From SEAL01 sp032153715 (GTDB lineage: Bacteria > Patescibacteriota > Saccharimonadia > Saccharimonadales > Saccharimonadaceae): DNA of 64,000 bases. The notes under the pieces are model-generated. The model ran no database searches. It saw nothing but the letters and a program-made list of their open reading frames with translations, and had not been told where the DNA came from. Below, one piece after another: positions 9,132-18,214 of the stretch. Each line of letters starts with the position of its first letter. The stretch's first letter is position 1. Location: positions 1-64,000 of the forward strand of contig JALDYR010000004.1 in NCBI GenBank assembly GCA_032153715.1. The letters run 5' to 3'. The position numbers and the translations under genes are program-made.

Positions 9132-10901
9132 ATGGCAGAGAAAGTAGTTGTTGTCTCGGACTCAATTACCGTCGGCGAACTGGCTGAAACGCTCAATTTG
9201 CCTGTTACGACGCTGATTGGTGAGCTGTTTAAGAATGGTATTGTTGCCACAATTAACCAGCGCATCGATTTTGAGACGGCGCAAATTATCGTAGAAGAGC
9301 TTGGCCTCGATGTTGAGATTCAGAAGAAAGAGTCAGTGGCGGCACCGGGTCGTCCTGTTCACGAATTGAGTGAGAACGCCGTTGATCGCCCGCCAATCGT
9401 CGCGGTGATGGGGCATGTTGACCACGGCAAGACGAGCTTGCTAGATGCGATTTTGGAAACAAAAGCGGTTGAGGGTGAAGCTGGTGGTATTACGCAGCAC
9501 ATTAGCGCGTACCAGACGGTTCGAAAAAACCGTTCAATCACTTTGCTTGATACACCTGGACACGAAGCCTTTGCGGCACTTCGCCAGCACGGCGCAACGT
9601 TGACAGACGTCGTGGTGATCGTGGTAGCAGCAGACGACGGCGTCAAGCCGCAGACAATTGAAGCGATTCGCTTTGCACAAAATGCCAACGCAAAGATTGT
9701 TGTTGCAATCAACAAGATTGATAAAGAAACCGCCAACCCGCAGCTCGTAAAGACGCAGCTTGCCACCGAACATAATTTGAACCCAGAAGAGTGGGGCGGT
9801 AGCACGGTGATGGTGGAAGTCAGCGCGAAAACTGGCCAAGGTATCGATAAGCTGCTTGATATGGTCCTGCTTGTTGCTGACCTCGAAGAGCTCAAGGCGG
9901 ACGTTGACGTGCCAGCTGAGGGTCTCGTGATTGAATCACACATGGAAACTGGCAAGGGTTCAGTCGTAGGACTACTCGTCGAGCAGGGTGAGCTAAAGCC
10001 TGGTCATTTCTTAGTGGCAGGGACAGCTTATGGGAAGGTCCGTACGCTCCTTGATTTTAAGGGTAAGTCACTCAAATTAGCTGGTCCATCAACCCCAGTA
10101 ACGGTGACTGGCTTTAAGGAATTGCCACAATTTGGCGATGTCTTTACGATCGTAAAGAGTGAAAAGCTCGCTCGCCAAGCAACTGAACAAGCGCGCATTG
10201 AGCGTGAGCGTGATGCGGCAAGTACGAACGTGACTGGTGCTGACCTCCTCAAGATGATGAATCAAAAGCACGAAAGCCAAGACCTTAACGTGATCGTGAA
10301 GGCGGACGTTCAGGGCTCACTAACTTCTGTCATGGATAGTTTGCGTCTGGTTGATACTGATGGCGAGATTACCCTTCGTATCATTGGATCAGGCGTTGGT
10401 AATATTTCCGAAAACGATATTCGCTTAGCGGCTGATGAGAATACAATCATCTATGGCTTTAACGTTGAATTGCCACCAGCAGTGAAGCGCCTTGCAATGC
10501 GTGATAAGGTGCAGGTGCGAATCTATAAAGTTATTTATGAACTCCTTGATGACGCGCGCCAGTCAATGGAATCAATGCTAGCGCCAGAAGTGGTTGAAAA
10601 TGAAATCGGCAACCTGACAATTAAGGGTGTCTTCCGTACACTGAAGGACGAAGTGATTGCTGGCGGTGAAGTCACTGGTGGTAAAGCAGTGCCAAATGTC
10701 CTTGCTCGCGTTAGGCGTGGTGATCAGCAGATTGCTGAAGTGGAAGTCACAAAGGTTCAGCGTCAACAGCAAGAAGCAAAAGAAGTCTTCGAGGGTGAAT
10801 TATGTGGCCTTAGCCTAAAGACGACGAAGAAATTGCTTATCGAAGAGGGTGATAAGATCGAGTTCTTCACCCGTGAATTAGTCAAGCGTACGCTAAGCTA
10901 G
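9132..10901 (+). CDS. infB: Translation initiation factor IF-2
   Basis: 589 aa GTPase that places initiator fMet-tRNA on the ribosome. The first ~70 residues are one IF2N-type domain (SITVGELAETLNLPVTTLIG). The G domain starts near residue 90 with GHVDHGKTSLLD (G1), DTPGHEAF (G3) and NKID (G4), followed by domain II, the linker and the fMet-tRNA-binding C-terminal domain. At 589 aa it is a short IF-2 without the long charged N-terminal extension of E. coli. It follows rpsA rather than nusA, and rbfA does not follow it, so the usual nusA-infB-rbfA order is broken. Confidence 0.97.
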   Translation: MAEKVVVVSDSITVGELAETLNLPVTTLIGELFKNGIVATINQRIDFETAQIIVEELGLDVEIQKKESVAAPGRPVHELSENAVDRPPIVAVMGHVDHGKTSLLDAILETKAVEGEAGGITQHISAYQTVRKNRSITLLDTPGHEAFAALRQHGATLTDVVVIVVAADDGVKPQTIEAIRFAQNANAKIVVAINKIDKETANPQLVKTQLATEHNLNPEEWGGSTVMVEVSAKTGQGIDKLLDMVLLVADLEELKADVDVPAEGLVIESHMETGKGSVVGLLVEQGELKPGHFLVAGTAYGKVRTLLDFKGKSLKLAGPSTPVTVTGFKELPQFGDVFTIVKSEKLARQATEQARIERERDAASTNVTGADLLKMMNQKHESQDLNVIVKADVQGSLTSVMDSLRLVDTDGEITLRIIGSGVGNISENDIRLAADENTIIYGFNVELPPAVKRLAMRDKVQVRIYKVIYELLDDARQSMESMLAPEVVENEIGNLTIKGVFRTLKDEVIAGGEVTGGKAVPNVLARVRRGDQQIAEVEVTKVQRQQQEAKEVFEGELCGLSLKTTKKLLIEEGDKIEFFTRELVKRTLS

Positions 10902-10977
10902 GAGCTGTTAAAAAACAAAAAACATAACCGTGCTATACTATAGATACTAGTACTAACGCGGCATTATAGGAGAAAAA

Positions 10978-11409
10978 ATGTTTCAACTAGACGATAAATT
11001 CTTAGCCGATATCGGCCTTAACGACCTGCCCGACGATCAGAAACAAGCTTTTTTGCAGCATATTTACGATGAGCTTGAACTGCGCGTTGGCACGAAACTG
11101 TCTGATGGGTTGAGTGATGCTCAGCTGGAGCAGTTTGAGAAGATTATTGATCGCGACCAAGCGACAATTGATAGTTGGGTGGCGCAGTATGCCCCCGATT
11201 ATCATAATGACGAGGCGTTTGCCCGTATCCAGCAGGCAACAAAACTTGATGTTAATGATCCAAGTTTGAAGGCAGAGTACGTGGCCACAAAGTGGCTAGA
11301 AGTTAATCGCCCTGATTACCGTCAGGTTGTCGCGCAAGTTCTCGATGAACTAAAGAAAGAGATTATCACCAATAAGGATGCAATCCTTGGTGGTGATCAA
11401 GCGGCGTAG
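10978..11409 (+). CDS. Small acidic protein, DUF5663-like
   Basis: 143 aa, acidic, all-helical. The N-terminal half (FLADIGLNDLPDDQKQAFL, then LSDAQLEQFEKIIDRD) resembles DUF5663 proteins that are common in candidate-phyla bacteria; this is a recall-based match. The middle has a motif WVAQYAPDYHN that recurs in shorter form near the C-terminus (WLEVNRPDYRQVV), suggesting an internal duplication. Function unknown. It has its own extended -10 (TGCTATACT) upstream and an AGGAG ribosome binding site. It overlaps the convergent fmt stop by 13 nt. Confidence 0.7.
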   Translation: MFQLDDKFLADIGLNDLPDDQKQAFLQHIYDELELRVGTKLSDGLSDAQLEQFEKIIDRDQATIDSWVAQYAPDYHNDEAFARIQQATKLDVNDPSLKAEYVATKWLEVNRPDYRQVVAQVLDELKKEIITNKDAILGGDQAA

Positions 11410-12284
11410 CCGTTAGTGAATGATTGGGCGCTCATACGGCGTCCATTTGGCGCAATTAACTCATCAATCACAAGATAGTGACCATCGACACACTGCACCT
11501 CAAGCGGTGTGTTTTTGGTTGTGGCAACATGTGCGGCGGTAATTATGCATAGATGGCCGACAAGCAGTAGTTTACTTTTTGGAAAGGCGAGGTGAGCACG
11601 AATGCGTCGTTCAGCCTCGCTAGCTGTCAGGGCTGTTGGATCGAGGATACTCTCTGTTTTTTGAAGTAGGCTGCAATAAACGGCCTTTGTGTCATCTTGA
11701 GGTGTTGGTTTGCAGTCGCCAGATATAATGCGAGGCAAGGTCTCAAGGAGGAGCTCAGTACCCTCTTGGGCAAGTGTTACGTAGAGCTCTGGCTGTGTTT
11801 CGGTATGATCCAAGGGGTGTGTTGATTGCATGTAGACAGGACCGGCGTCCATAGCGCTGGAGAGTTGCATAATAGAGACGCCAGTTTGCGTATCGCCGTT
11901 TTTAATCGCCGACTCGATCGGTGAAGGGCCACGGTAGAGTGGCAGGAGTGATGGATGGACGTTAACGATGCCTGGGCTAAAGAGATCGATAATTGACTGC
12001 GGAATGATCTTACCGTAGCTTACGAGCACCCCGGCGGGATTGCTAAGTGCGCGGATATCGTCAGCGATGTCGCTTAGTTTTGTCGGCTGCCAGACGGGAA
12101 TGTTGTGCTGCTCGGCAAGGACCTTAACGCTTGGCGGGGTGAGGCGCTGGCCGCGTCCCTTTTTGCTATCTGGTTTAGTAACGACTGCGGCAATAATATA
12201 GCCTGCGTCAATCAAGCCGGCAAGGGCAGTGAGGCTAAAATCCTCAGTCCCAAAGAATACTATTGTCTTTGATGTCGGTGTCAT
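11397..12284 (-). CDS. fmt: Methionyl-tRNA formyltransferase
   Basis: 295 aa from ATG 12284 (MTPTSKTIVFFGTEDF). The open frame extends further upstream but only inside def. It adds a formyl group from 10-formyl-THF to initiator Met-tRNA. The N-terminal Rossmann fold carries FFGTEDFS, and the catalytic region reads NVHPSLLPLYRGPSPI with MDAGPV following. The C-terminal ~90 residues form the tRNA-binding domain. It overlaps the end of def by 41 nt and is the last gene of a priA-def-fmt run. Confidence 0.95.
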   Translation of the reverse strand: MTPTSKTIVFFGTEDFSLTALAGLIDAGYIIAAVVTKPDSKKGRGQRLTPPSVKVLAEQHNIPVWQPTKLSDIADDIRALSNPAGVLVSYGKIIPQSIIDLFSPGIVNVHPSLLPLYRGPSPIESAIKNGDTQTGVSIMQLSSAMDAGPVYMQSTHPLDHTETQPELYVTLAQEGTELLLETLPRIISGDCKPTPQDDTKAVYCSLLQKTESILDPTALTASEAERRIRAHLAFPKSKLLLVGHLCIITAAHVATTKNTPLEVQCVDGHYLVIDELIAPNGRRMSAQSFTNGYAA

Positions 12285-12819
12285 AGTCGAGAGGTTGTAG
12301 CTCGCCTTTCTCGTCGAGGGTGTAAAAAGCCTTTTTTTTGTCGCGGATGTGGTCAATGAAAACAATACCGTTTGTGTGATCAATTTCATGTTGAATGACG
12401 CGCGCGAGGAATCCTTCGGCTTTGAAGCGGACCTCGTTGCCTTCAAGGTCCATGGCTTTGATGCGGATTTTATTATAGCGAGGTACTTTGCCGTACACCT
12501 TGCTAACGCTCAGGCAGCCTTCGTAGTCCTCGATCAGTTGACCTTCATACTTCACGATTTCAGGGTTAATAAGGGGAGTGAAGTCACGAGCGTTTTTGTC
12601 ATCAAAGTCGCTTCGAACAATGACGGCACGTTCGAGTTTGTCGACTTGAACAGCAGCAAGCGCGGCGCTAATCTCGTGGGGGCGTGAATCTTCCCAGTCT
12701 AAGGCGGCTGCGGTCATGTCGGCAATTAGTTGCTTGGTGTCGGTGGTGACAACGTGCACTTTGGCTGACTTTTCTCGCAAGTGCTCGTTAGGAAGTGTTA
12801 TAATATCTTCTTTTTTCAT
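12244..12819 (-). CDS. def: Peptide deformylase
   Basis: 191 aa metalloenzyme that removes the formyl group from nascent proteins. Motif 2 EGCLSV (metal Cys) and motif 3 HEIDH (two metal His and the catalytic Glu) are intact. Motif 1, normally GxGxAAxQ, reads SAALAAVQ: the Gln is kept but both glycines are lost, which is unusual. A -10 TATACT lies 7 nt before the start codon on the minus strand, so the mRNA is probably leaderless. It overlaps fmt by 41 nt and lies 23 nt after priA. Confidence 0.93.
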   Translation of the reverse strand: MKKEDIITLPNEHLREKSAKVHVVTTDTKQLIADMTAAALDWEDSRPHEISAALAAVQVDKLERAVIVRSDFDDKNARDFTPLINPEIVKYEGQLIEDYEGCLSVSKVYGKVPRYNKIRIKAMDLEGNEVRFKAEGFLARVIQHEIDHTNGIVFIDHIRDKKKAFYTLDEKGELQPLDYDTDIKDNSILWD

Positions 12820-12842
12820 TCACCTTAGTATACCAGGGGTAG

Positions 12843-14783
12843 CTACAGGAGGCTAGTGGGATCGAGTTCGAATTGCCAATGTTGGGCGGGGACGTGTTTG
12901 AGAATTGCAACAAGTTGACTGCGCTGCGGTGACTTCAGGACGAGTTGCCAGCGATATGTATCGCGTTGTCGCTCGTAGAATGCCGGCGTTGGTCCAAGGA
13001 TTTGCACATCCTGGCCGGCTTTGGCACGAAGTTCTTTGGCAAGCGTGCGCGCATTGCGAACGGCAGCAGCTTCGCTTTTGTAAACACAGGTTAATTTGAG
13101 GAGATAGGTAAACGGCGGGAAGTGGCTTCGCTGTCGTTCGGTGAGTGTGGTCTGGTAGAAGTGAGTGTAGTTTTGCGCTAGACCATCAACGACAGCCGGG
13201 TGGGTTGGTTGGTAAGACTGAACGACGACATTTGTCGCGTGATGTGACCGGCCGACACGACCAATGACCTGTGCGAGGAGCTGGAAGGTGCGTTCACTTG
13301 ATCCATAATCGGGAAGACTCAAGCCAGCGTCGGCTTGAATAACGCCAACCGTTCGTAGGTGGGGAAGGTCAAGACCCTTGGCGACGACCTGCGTGCCGAT
13401 AATAAGATCAATGTCACCGTTGTATAGTTCTTTATATTTTTGCTCAACCGATTCGCCGGTTTCGCTATCGCCGTCAAAACGCATAATTGTTTTGTTCGGG
13501 AATAGTTTTCGTAGTTCAGACTCGATCAGTTTTGTGCCAATACCCTTATGGATGATGTTGGCGTGGCGGCACTCGGGACAGCTTGTTGGAACCTTGTCAA
13601 TCAGTCCGCAGATATGACAGCGGAGCTCATGATTGTCTGCATGAAGTGTCAGAGGAACAAAGCAACGAGGACAAGTGGCCGACCAGCCGCAATTTTCGCA
13701 GAGTGTCGAGCTGGCACTGCCGCGACGGTTGTGAAAAATAAGCGCTTGCTTGCCCGAGGTAAATGTTTGTTCAAGTTGTTGAATTAATGTATCAGAAAGA
13801 AAGCGATGCTTTTTAAAGTGAGTTCGCTTAGTCATGTCGACGAGGGTGATGTCGGGTGCGACCGTGTTTTCGCGGGCGCGCCGATCCATGCGGATGACTG
13901 GTCGGTCTGATGCTTGGGCGACGTAGTAGTCGGTGATGAGTGGTGTTGCACTGCCGATAATTACCTTTGCTGCATTGGCGTGAGCGAGGATGCTTGCTGC
14001 TCGAAGCGCTGAGTAACGAGGTGATTGTTCTTGTTTGAAGCTTGGTTCGTGGGCTTCATCAATAACGACAAGCCCAACATTCTTGAGAGGAAGGAAGAGG
14101 GCTGAGCGCGGACCGATAGCGATTCGAGGTGAGGCGCTGGTGAGCGCTTCACGCCAAGAAAGGTGGCGCTCGGCTTCGGTTTGACGCGAGTGGGTAAGGA
14201 TGATGTCGTCAAAGTGATGCGAGAACTCATCAACTAATTGTGAGGTGAGGGCGATTTCGGGAACGAGAATGATCACAGATTTACCGGCAGCAAGGGTGCG
14301 TCGAGCTGCTTCAATATAGACCGCCGTCTTGCCTGATCCGGTGATGCCGTGAAGGAGTGCAGATCCATGTGTCATTGACTCGATTTGGGTAAGTGCCTCT
14401 GTTTGTTGACTATTGAACACAATAGTTGTTCGGTCTCGAAGGGGGGTGTTGGTGTTGGCTTGACGTACGCGACGCTTTTTTTGAAGGCCCCGAGGAAGGA
14501 CAGTTTGAAGAACTGTTGCGAGGTGTGTGCCATAGTAGCTACTCATCCACTCTGCCAATTGGATGAGCGCGGCGGGGAGGGGTGTTTGTTCAACTAGATC
14601 GATGATTGGCTTGGTGTCGTAAGAAGGCTTTGTGACCGACTTTATGACAACACCAATCAGATTCTTTTTACCAACCTCAATGACGACAATGTGGCCGGGG
14701 GTGAGTGGCGTTTCGGAAGCGTATGTAAAAGTCTCGCTTGTTGTGCGAACGATCTGATTTGGCGCCACCTCGTAATAGTGCAT
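12843..14783 (-). CDS. priA: Primosomal protein N' (replication restart helicase PriA)
   Basis: 646 aa from ATG 14783 (MHYYEVAPNQ). The N-terminal 3'-OH-binding domain is followed by helicase motifs HGITGSGKT (Walker A) and DEAH (Walker B). A zinc region then has paired cysteines (CENC, CPRC, CHIC, CPEC), and the helicase C-terminal domain carries QVIGRVGRS. PriA reloads the replisome at collapsed forks. E. coli PriA is 732 aa; this one is shorter at the N-terminus. On the minus strand a perfect TATAAT (14796-14791) sits 7 nt before the ATG, so it is likely leaderless. Confidence 0.95.
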   Translation of the reverse strand: MHYYEVAPNQIVRTTSETFTYASETPLTPGHIVVIEVGKKNLIGVVIKSVTKPSYDTKPIIDLVEQTPLPAALIQLAEWMSSYYGTHLATVLQTVLPRGLQKKRRVRQANTNTPLRDRTTIVFNSQQTEALTQIESMTHGSALLHGITGSGKTAVYIEAARRTLAAGKSVIILVPEIALTSQLVDEFSHHFDDIILTHSRQTEAERHLSWREALTSASPRIAIGPRSALFLPLKNVGLVVIDEAHEPSFKQEQSPRYSALRAASILAHANAAKVIIGSATPLITDYYVAQASDRPVIRMDRRARENTVAPDITLVDMTKRTHFKKHRFLSDTLIQQLEQTFTSGKQALIFHNRRGSASSTLCENCGWSATCPRCFVPLTLHADNHELRCHICGLIDKVPTSCPECRHANIIHKGIGTKLIESELRKLFPNKTIMRFDGDSETGESVEQKYKELYNGDIDLIIGTQVVAKGLDLPHLRTVGVIQADAGLSLPDYGSSERTFQLLAQVIGRVGRSHHATNVVVQSYQPTHPAVVDGLAQNYTHFYQTTLTERQRSHFPPFTYLLKLTCVYKSEAAAVRNARTLAKELRAKAGQDVQILGPTPAFYERQRDTYRWQLVLKSPQRSQLVAILKHVPAQHWQFELDPTSLL

Positions 14784-14790
14784 AGTTTCT

Positions 14791-14798
14791 ATTATACT
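14791..14798. promoter_or_regulatory. Overlapping divergent -10 elements (priA and PRTase-like gene)
   Basis: ATTATACT holds TATAAT on the minus strand (14796-14791) for priA and TATACT on the plus strand (14793-14798) for the gene at 14807. The elements share four base pairs. The start codons lie 7 and 8 nt beyond them, so both transcripts would be leaderless and mutually exclusive. Confidence 0.65.
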
Positions 14799-14806
14799 GT
14801 CTACAT

Positions 14807-15466
14807 ATGATGTATTTTCAAAGTCGTGCGATGGCTGGCCAGCTTCTTGCAGGTGAGCTCGTGCAAAAGTATCGCTACGAGAACTGTGTCGTTGTTGCGC
14901 TAAGTGACGGCGGTGTACAGGTTGGCGAGCAAATTGCAACTGCCCTGCACTGTATTTTGACGATGCTTTTAATTGAGGGGATTGATATTCCGGGCGAGAG
15001 CATGCGCTTCGGTGCGGTTTCACAGTCTGGTAAATTTACCTATAGTTCTGATTTATCGGGTAGTGAGGCGAGTGAATATGCGACGGAGTTTCATGGCTAT
15101 CTTGAAGAGGCTAAGCGGGTGGCGTTTGGAAAAATTAACCGTCTACTTGGTGATGGCGGTATCATCGATCACGATATGTTACGAGAGCATACGGTATTTT
15201 TAGTGGCAGATGGGCTTGATAATGTGTCGGTTCTGGACGTGGCGCTTGAATTTTTGAAACCAATTCACATCCAGCGACTTGTGGTTGTGGCGCCGGTGGC
15301 AGATGTGGCGGTGGTGGACAAGTTGCATATGTACGCCGATGAGCTTCATATCCTTGACGTGAAGGCGAACTACATGGGGACGGATCACTATTTTGATCAA
15401 AATGACATCCCGTCGCACGAAGAGACGATTGCTAAGATCAACCAGATTGTATTGAACTGGAGGTAA
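14807..15466 (+). CDS. Phosphoribosyltransferase-fold protein, probably non-catalytic
   Basis: 219 aa. The opening region (SRAMAGQLLAGELV, then VVALSDGGVQVGEQIA) resembles the predicted phosphoribosyltransferases of COG1926. However, the PRPP-binding loop, normally like VDDGxATG, reads VADGLDNVS, so PRPP binding is doubtful. A long helical insert (about residues 85-125) precedes it. It may be a regulatory or scaffold relative of that family. It is divergent from priA with an overlapping promoter. Two ATGs occur in tandem (14807 and 14810); either could start. Confidence 0.6.
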   Translation: MMYFQSRAMAGQLLAGELVQKYRYENCVVVALSDGGVQVGEQIATALHCILTMLLIEGIDIPGESMRFGAVSQSGKFTYSSDLSGSEASEYATEFHGYLEEAKRVAFGKINRLLGDGGIIDHDMLREHTVFLVADGLDNVSVLDVALEFLKPIHIQRLVVVAPVADVAVVDKLHMYADELHILDVKANYMGTDHYFDQNDIPSHEETIAKINQIVLNWR

Positions 15467-15486
15467 GCTTTCATCTCAAAACACTC

Positions 15487-15515
15487 TTGTGAAATGTTGT
15501 AAGAAAGTGTAAGAT
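15487..15515 (+). promoter_or_regulatory. Promoter of the wHTH-recJ operon
   Basis: TTGTGA (15487-15492), 17-nt spacer, TAAGAT (15510-15515). A leader of about 40 nt follows, with an AAAGGGAGAG ribosome binding site. Confidence 0.6.
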
Positions 15516-15557
15516 AAGTAGTAACGAAGGCGACAGGTATCGCGGTAAAGGGAGAGT

Positions 15558-15863
15558 ATGTTAGACGTTTTTATTACTTCGAGAGTGCGACGGAAAATTG
15601 TAGTGGTATATGCAAAGTATCCAGATTTTCGTACGCATGTTCGAGGACTTGCAAAGCTTATTAAGGAAGATCCGGGCAATATTCAGCGCGAATTGAAGCG
15701 TCTTGAAAAAGTCGGTTTCCTTGTGAGTGAAAAGCAGGGTAATACAAAAATCTACTCGACCAACAAGCAGTTCGTCATCTTTAAGGAGTTGCAAAGTATT
15801 GTGATTAAATCACAGCAGCAGTCAACTCGTCCAAAGCGCGCCTCTGCTGACGTTCAGCCGTAG
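15558..15863 (+). CDS. Winged-helix DNA-binding protein
   Basis: 101 aa. The pattern VRGLAKLIKEDPGNIQRELKRLEKVGF is a helix-turn-helix, and FLVSEKQGNTKIYSTN is a wing, as in ArsR-like or archaeal-type wHTH regulators. No metal-binding cysteines or ligand domain are present. It lies 8 nt upstream of recJ with a shared promoter, so it may regulate its own operon. The C-terminal tail is basic and probably disordered. Confidence 0.75.
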   Translation: MLDVFITSRVRRKIVVVYAKYPDFRTHVRGLAKLIKEDPGNIQRELKRLEKVGFLVSEKQGNTKIYSTNKQFVIFKELQSIVIKSQQQSTRPKRASADVQP

Positions 15864-15871
15864 GTAGGCTA

Positions 15872-17563
15872 ATGAGCATCTTTGAGGAAATTTTAACCGC
15901 GCGCGGCCTTACTGGTCGGGCGCGTGATGCGTTCTTGAACCCAAGTTATGATGCCAAGCATGATCCATTTTTGCTACCGGACATGCAAAAAGCGGTTGAT
16001 CGATTGGTCGTTGCGCGGCAACGACGGGAAGCAATTACGATTTACGGTGATTATGATATTGATGGTTTGACGGCGACGACCGTTCTGCTTGATGCACTTG
16101 AGCAATTTGGCTTCGAGCGCGTTGATGCCTTTATTCCAAATCGTTTTGTTGAGGGCTATGGTCTGACGGTTGACGCGGTGGAGCGCATTGCGGCAACGGG
16201 CGCACAGCTGATCATCACGGTTGACTGCGGTAGCTTGAGTGAAAAAGAAATCGTTCGCGCCAACGAGCTTGGCGTCGATATTATCGTGACCGACCATCAT
16301 AATGTCACACCCGTGCAGCCGCCAGCTATTGCGGTGATTAATCCAAAGCGATTACTACAAGATTATCCGGATGAGTACGACCATTATGTTTTAAAGTCGG
16401 ATTCAAAACAGCAAGGCAAGATCTATCCGTTTCTTGACCTGGCCGGCGTAGGTGTAGCGTTTAAGCTCGTGCAGGCGCTGCAAACACGACTAGGCGGCAT
16501 GGAGGCTGGGCAAGAAAAATGGCTGCTTGATTTAGTCGCGCTCGGCACAGTGTGTGATGTCGTGACGCTCGTTGATGAAAATCGCGCCAATGTGTACTGG
16601 GGGCTTAAGGTGCTATCAAAGACAAAACGACCTGGCCTGAAGGCATTGATGATGGTGGCGAACGTTGAGTCGGAAAAAGTGAATGCTCGCAGTCTTGGGT
16701 TTGGATTGGGGCCTCGTATGAACGCGGCCGGTCGACTTGAAACAGCGCAGCACTCACTGGATATGCTGCGCGCTAGTGAAGGGTTAGTGGCGCTTGAAAA
16801 AGCGCAGCAGCTTGATGCATTGAATATGGCGCGGCGGAGTGATCAAGATAAAATTTTCAAAGAAGCAATTGTCCAGGCCGAGCTATATAAAAACGATGAC
16901 GTTTTGGTGGTTAGCGCGCCTGGCTGGAATCATGGAATTATTGGCATCGTGGCGGCAAAGCTGCTGGAGAAGTATAAAAAGCCAGCTTATGTGCTGGAAG
17001 AAATGGACGACGAGGCAAAAGGCTCAGCGCGCAGTTATGGTGACTTTAGTGCGGCAGATGCAATCCGAGCGAGCGACGATATTATCACTAAAGGTGGCGG
17101 TCATAAACTTGCCGCTGGCGTGACATTGCCAACAGCGAATATTCCGGCGTTTCGAGCGCGCGTGAATGAATTTTATCGATCACAAAAACTGTTTAATCAA
17201 GCAGCATTACTGTTGCCGAAAGCGGACGCTACTATTACACAGCTTGCGAGCGTGAGTAGTCAGTTGCTGGACGAGCTGGCGTCACTTGAGCCATTTGGTA
17301 ATGGCAACCCAGAGCCGATATTGTACATTGAGGGCGCACTTGTCATGAACCAACGACGTATGGGTGCTGATGCGCAGCACGTGAAACTTGAGCTGCAAGA
17401 TGCGCACAAGCAGTCGATGCAGTTTCTCGCGTTTAGCGCTCCCGAACACTTTTTTGCTGAACCTGGTGAGTACGTGTCGGTATGGTTTCAACCGACAGTC
17501 AATGAGTGGCAGGGACGACGGAGTGTCGAGGGTCGTTTACTTCATCTTGAAAAGAGCAGCTGA
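15872..17563 (+). CDS. recJ: Single-stranded-DNA-specific 5'-3' exonuclease RecJ
   Basis: 563 aa DHH-family nuclease acting in recombination and mismatch or base excision repair. Visible metal-binding motifs are YGDYDIDGLTATT (motif I), VDCGS (motif II) and TDHHN (DHH motif III). The DHHA1 domain carries the GGGHKLAAG signature. A C-terminal OB-fold domain follows (about residues 450-560). Length is normal. It is the second gene of the wHTH operon. Confidence 0.96.
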   Translation: MSIFEEILTARGLTGRARDAFLNPSYDAKHDPFLLPDMQKAVDRLVVARQRREAITIYGDYDIDGLTATTVLLDALEQFGFERVDAFIPNRFVEGYGLTVDAVERIAATGAQLIITVDCGSLSEKEIVRANELGVDIIVTDHHNVTPVQPPAIAVINPKRLLQDYPDEYDHYVLKSDSKQQGKIYPFLDLAGVGVAFKLVQALQTRLGGMEAGQEKWLLDLVALGTVCDVVTLVDENRANVYWGLKVLSKTKRPGLKALMMVANVESEKVNARSLGFGLGPRMNAAGRLETAQHSLDMLRASEGLVALEKAQQLDALNMARRSDQDKIFKEAIVQAELYKNDDVLVVSAPGWNHGIIGIVAAKLLEKYKKPAYVLEEMDDEAKGSARSYGDFSAADAIRASDDIITKGGGHKLAAGVTLPTANIPAFRARVNEFYRSQKLFNQAALLLPKADATITQLASVSSQLLDELASLEPFGNGNPEPILYIEGALVMNQRRMGADAQHVKLELQDAHKQSMQFLAFSAPEHFFAEPGEYVSVWFQPTVNEWQGRRSVEGRLLHLEKSS

Positions 17564-17608
17564 GACGTTGCCTATTCCGAAGCATTAGTGCTATAAATAA
17601 TAGTAATT

Positions 17609-18148
17609 ATGTGGGCAAAACAAAAAGGGTTTACAATTGTCGAACTGCTGATCGTGATTGTGGTGATTGGAATTCTGGCGGCAATTACGATCGCGGCATT
17701 TAACGGCATTCAAAATCGAGCGAACAATACGCGGATTACGTCGATGGTGCGCTCGTATGTTACTGCAGTCAAAGCAAATGCAGCTGAGACTGGCAACGGC
17801 TACCTTACTACCACCTCATGTTTAGGAGTGGGATATCAAGGTGCAATTTGTCACATGGATGGCGGTATGTATTCGGAGAATTTCGGCAGCTTTAACGACA
17901 CGCTAAAGAATTACCTGGGAACGGTGCCGGCAGTAAAGTCAGTTCGTTCACCGCTAGCAGGGAAGTGGGTTGATAGCGCACTGTATACGGTTAATAACGG
18001 CAGCTATAACGCAACGGGTAGTGCGTTTGCTTTTGCGCAGTACGGGGTGAGTAGCTGTCCAAAAATAGATAGCCTGCGCGAATTGAGTACGAGTCCGTCT
18101 CCGTTTACGGATGGGTCGGGCGTGTGGTGCCGCTTCGCACTTGATTAG
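17609..18148 (+). CDS. Type IV pilin-like protein, copy 1
   Basis: 179 aa. KG|FTIVELLIVIVVIGIL is a type III signal for prepilin peptidase, with Gly at -1, Phe at +1 and Glu at +5. The long N-terminal helix continues to about residue 45. The remainder is a variable domain with cysteines near residues 71, 80, 151 and 172. It is one of five such genes in the window whose first ~120 nt are alike and whose 3' parts are not. It stands alone, with a TATAAA hexamer (17592-17597) 11 nt before the ATG. It could be a major or minor pilin or a pseudopilin. No assembly genes are nearby. Confidence 0.85.
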   Translation: MWAKQKGFTIVELLIVIVVIGILAAITIAAFNGIQNRANNTRITSMVRSYVTAVKANAAETGNGYLTTTSCLGVGYQGAICHMDGGMYSENFGSFNDTLKNYLGTVPAVKSVRSPLAGKWVDSALYTVNNGSYNATGSAFAFAQYGVSSCPKIDSLRELSTSPSPFTDGSGVWCRFALD

Positions 18149-18214
18149 CGCATAGCTAAAGGCAAATAGGTCCGATATACTGCTAAGTATGATAATTAAA
18201 AGGGGATTAATAGT

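Noticed and set aside
9359..9955. 198-codon minus-strand frame within infB
   Set aside because: Ser/Thr-rich shadow of a strongly conserved IF-2 G domain; no start signals.
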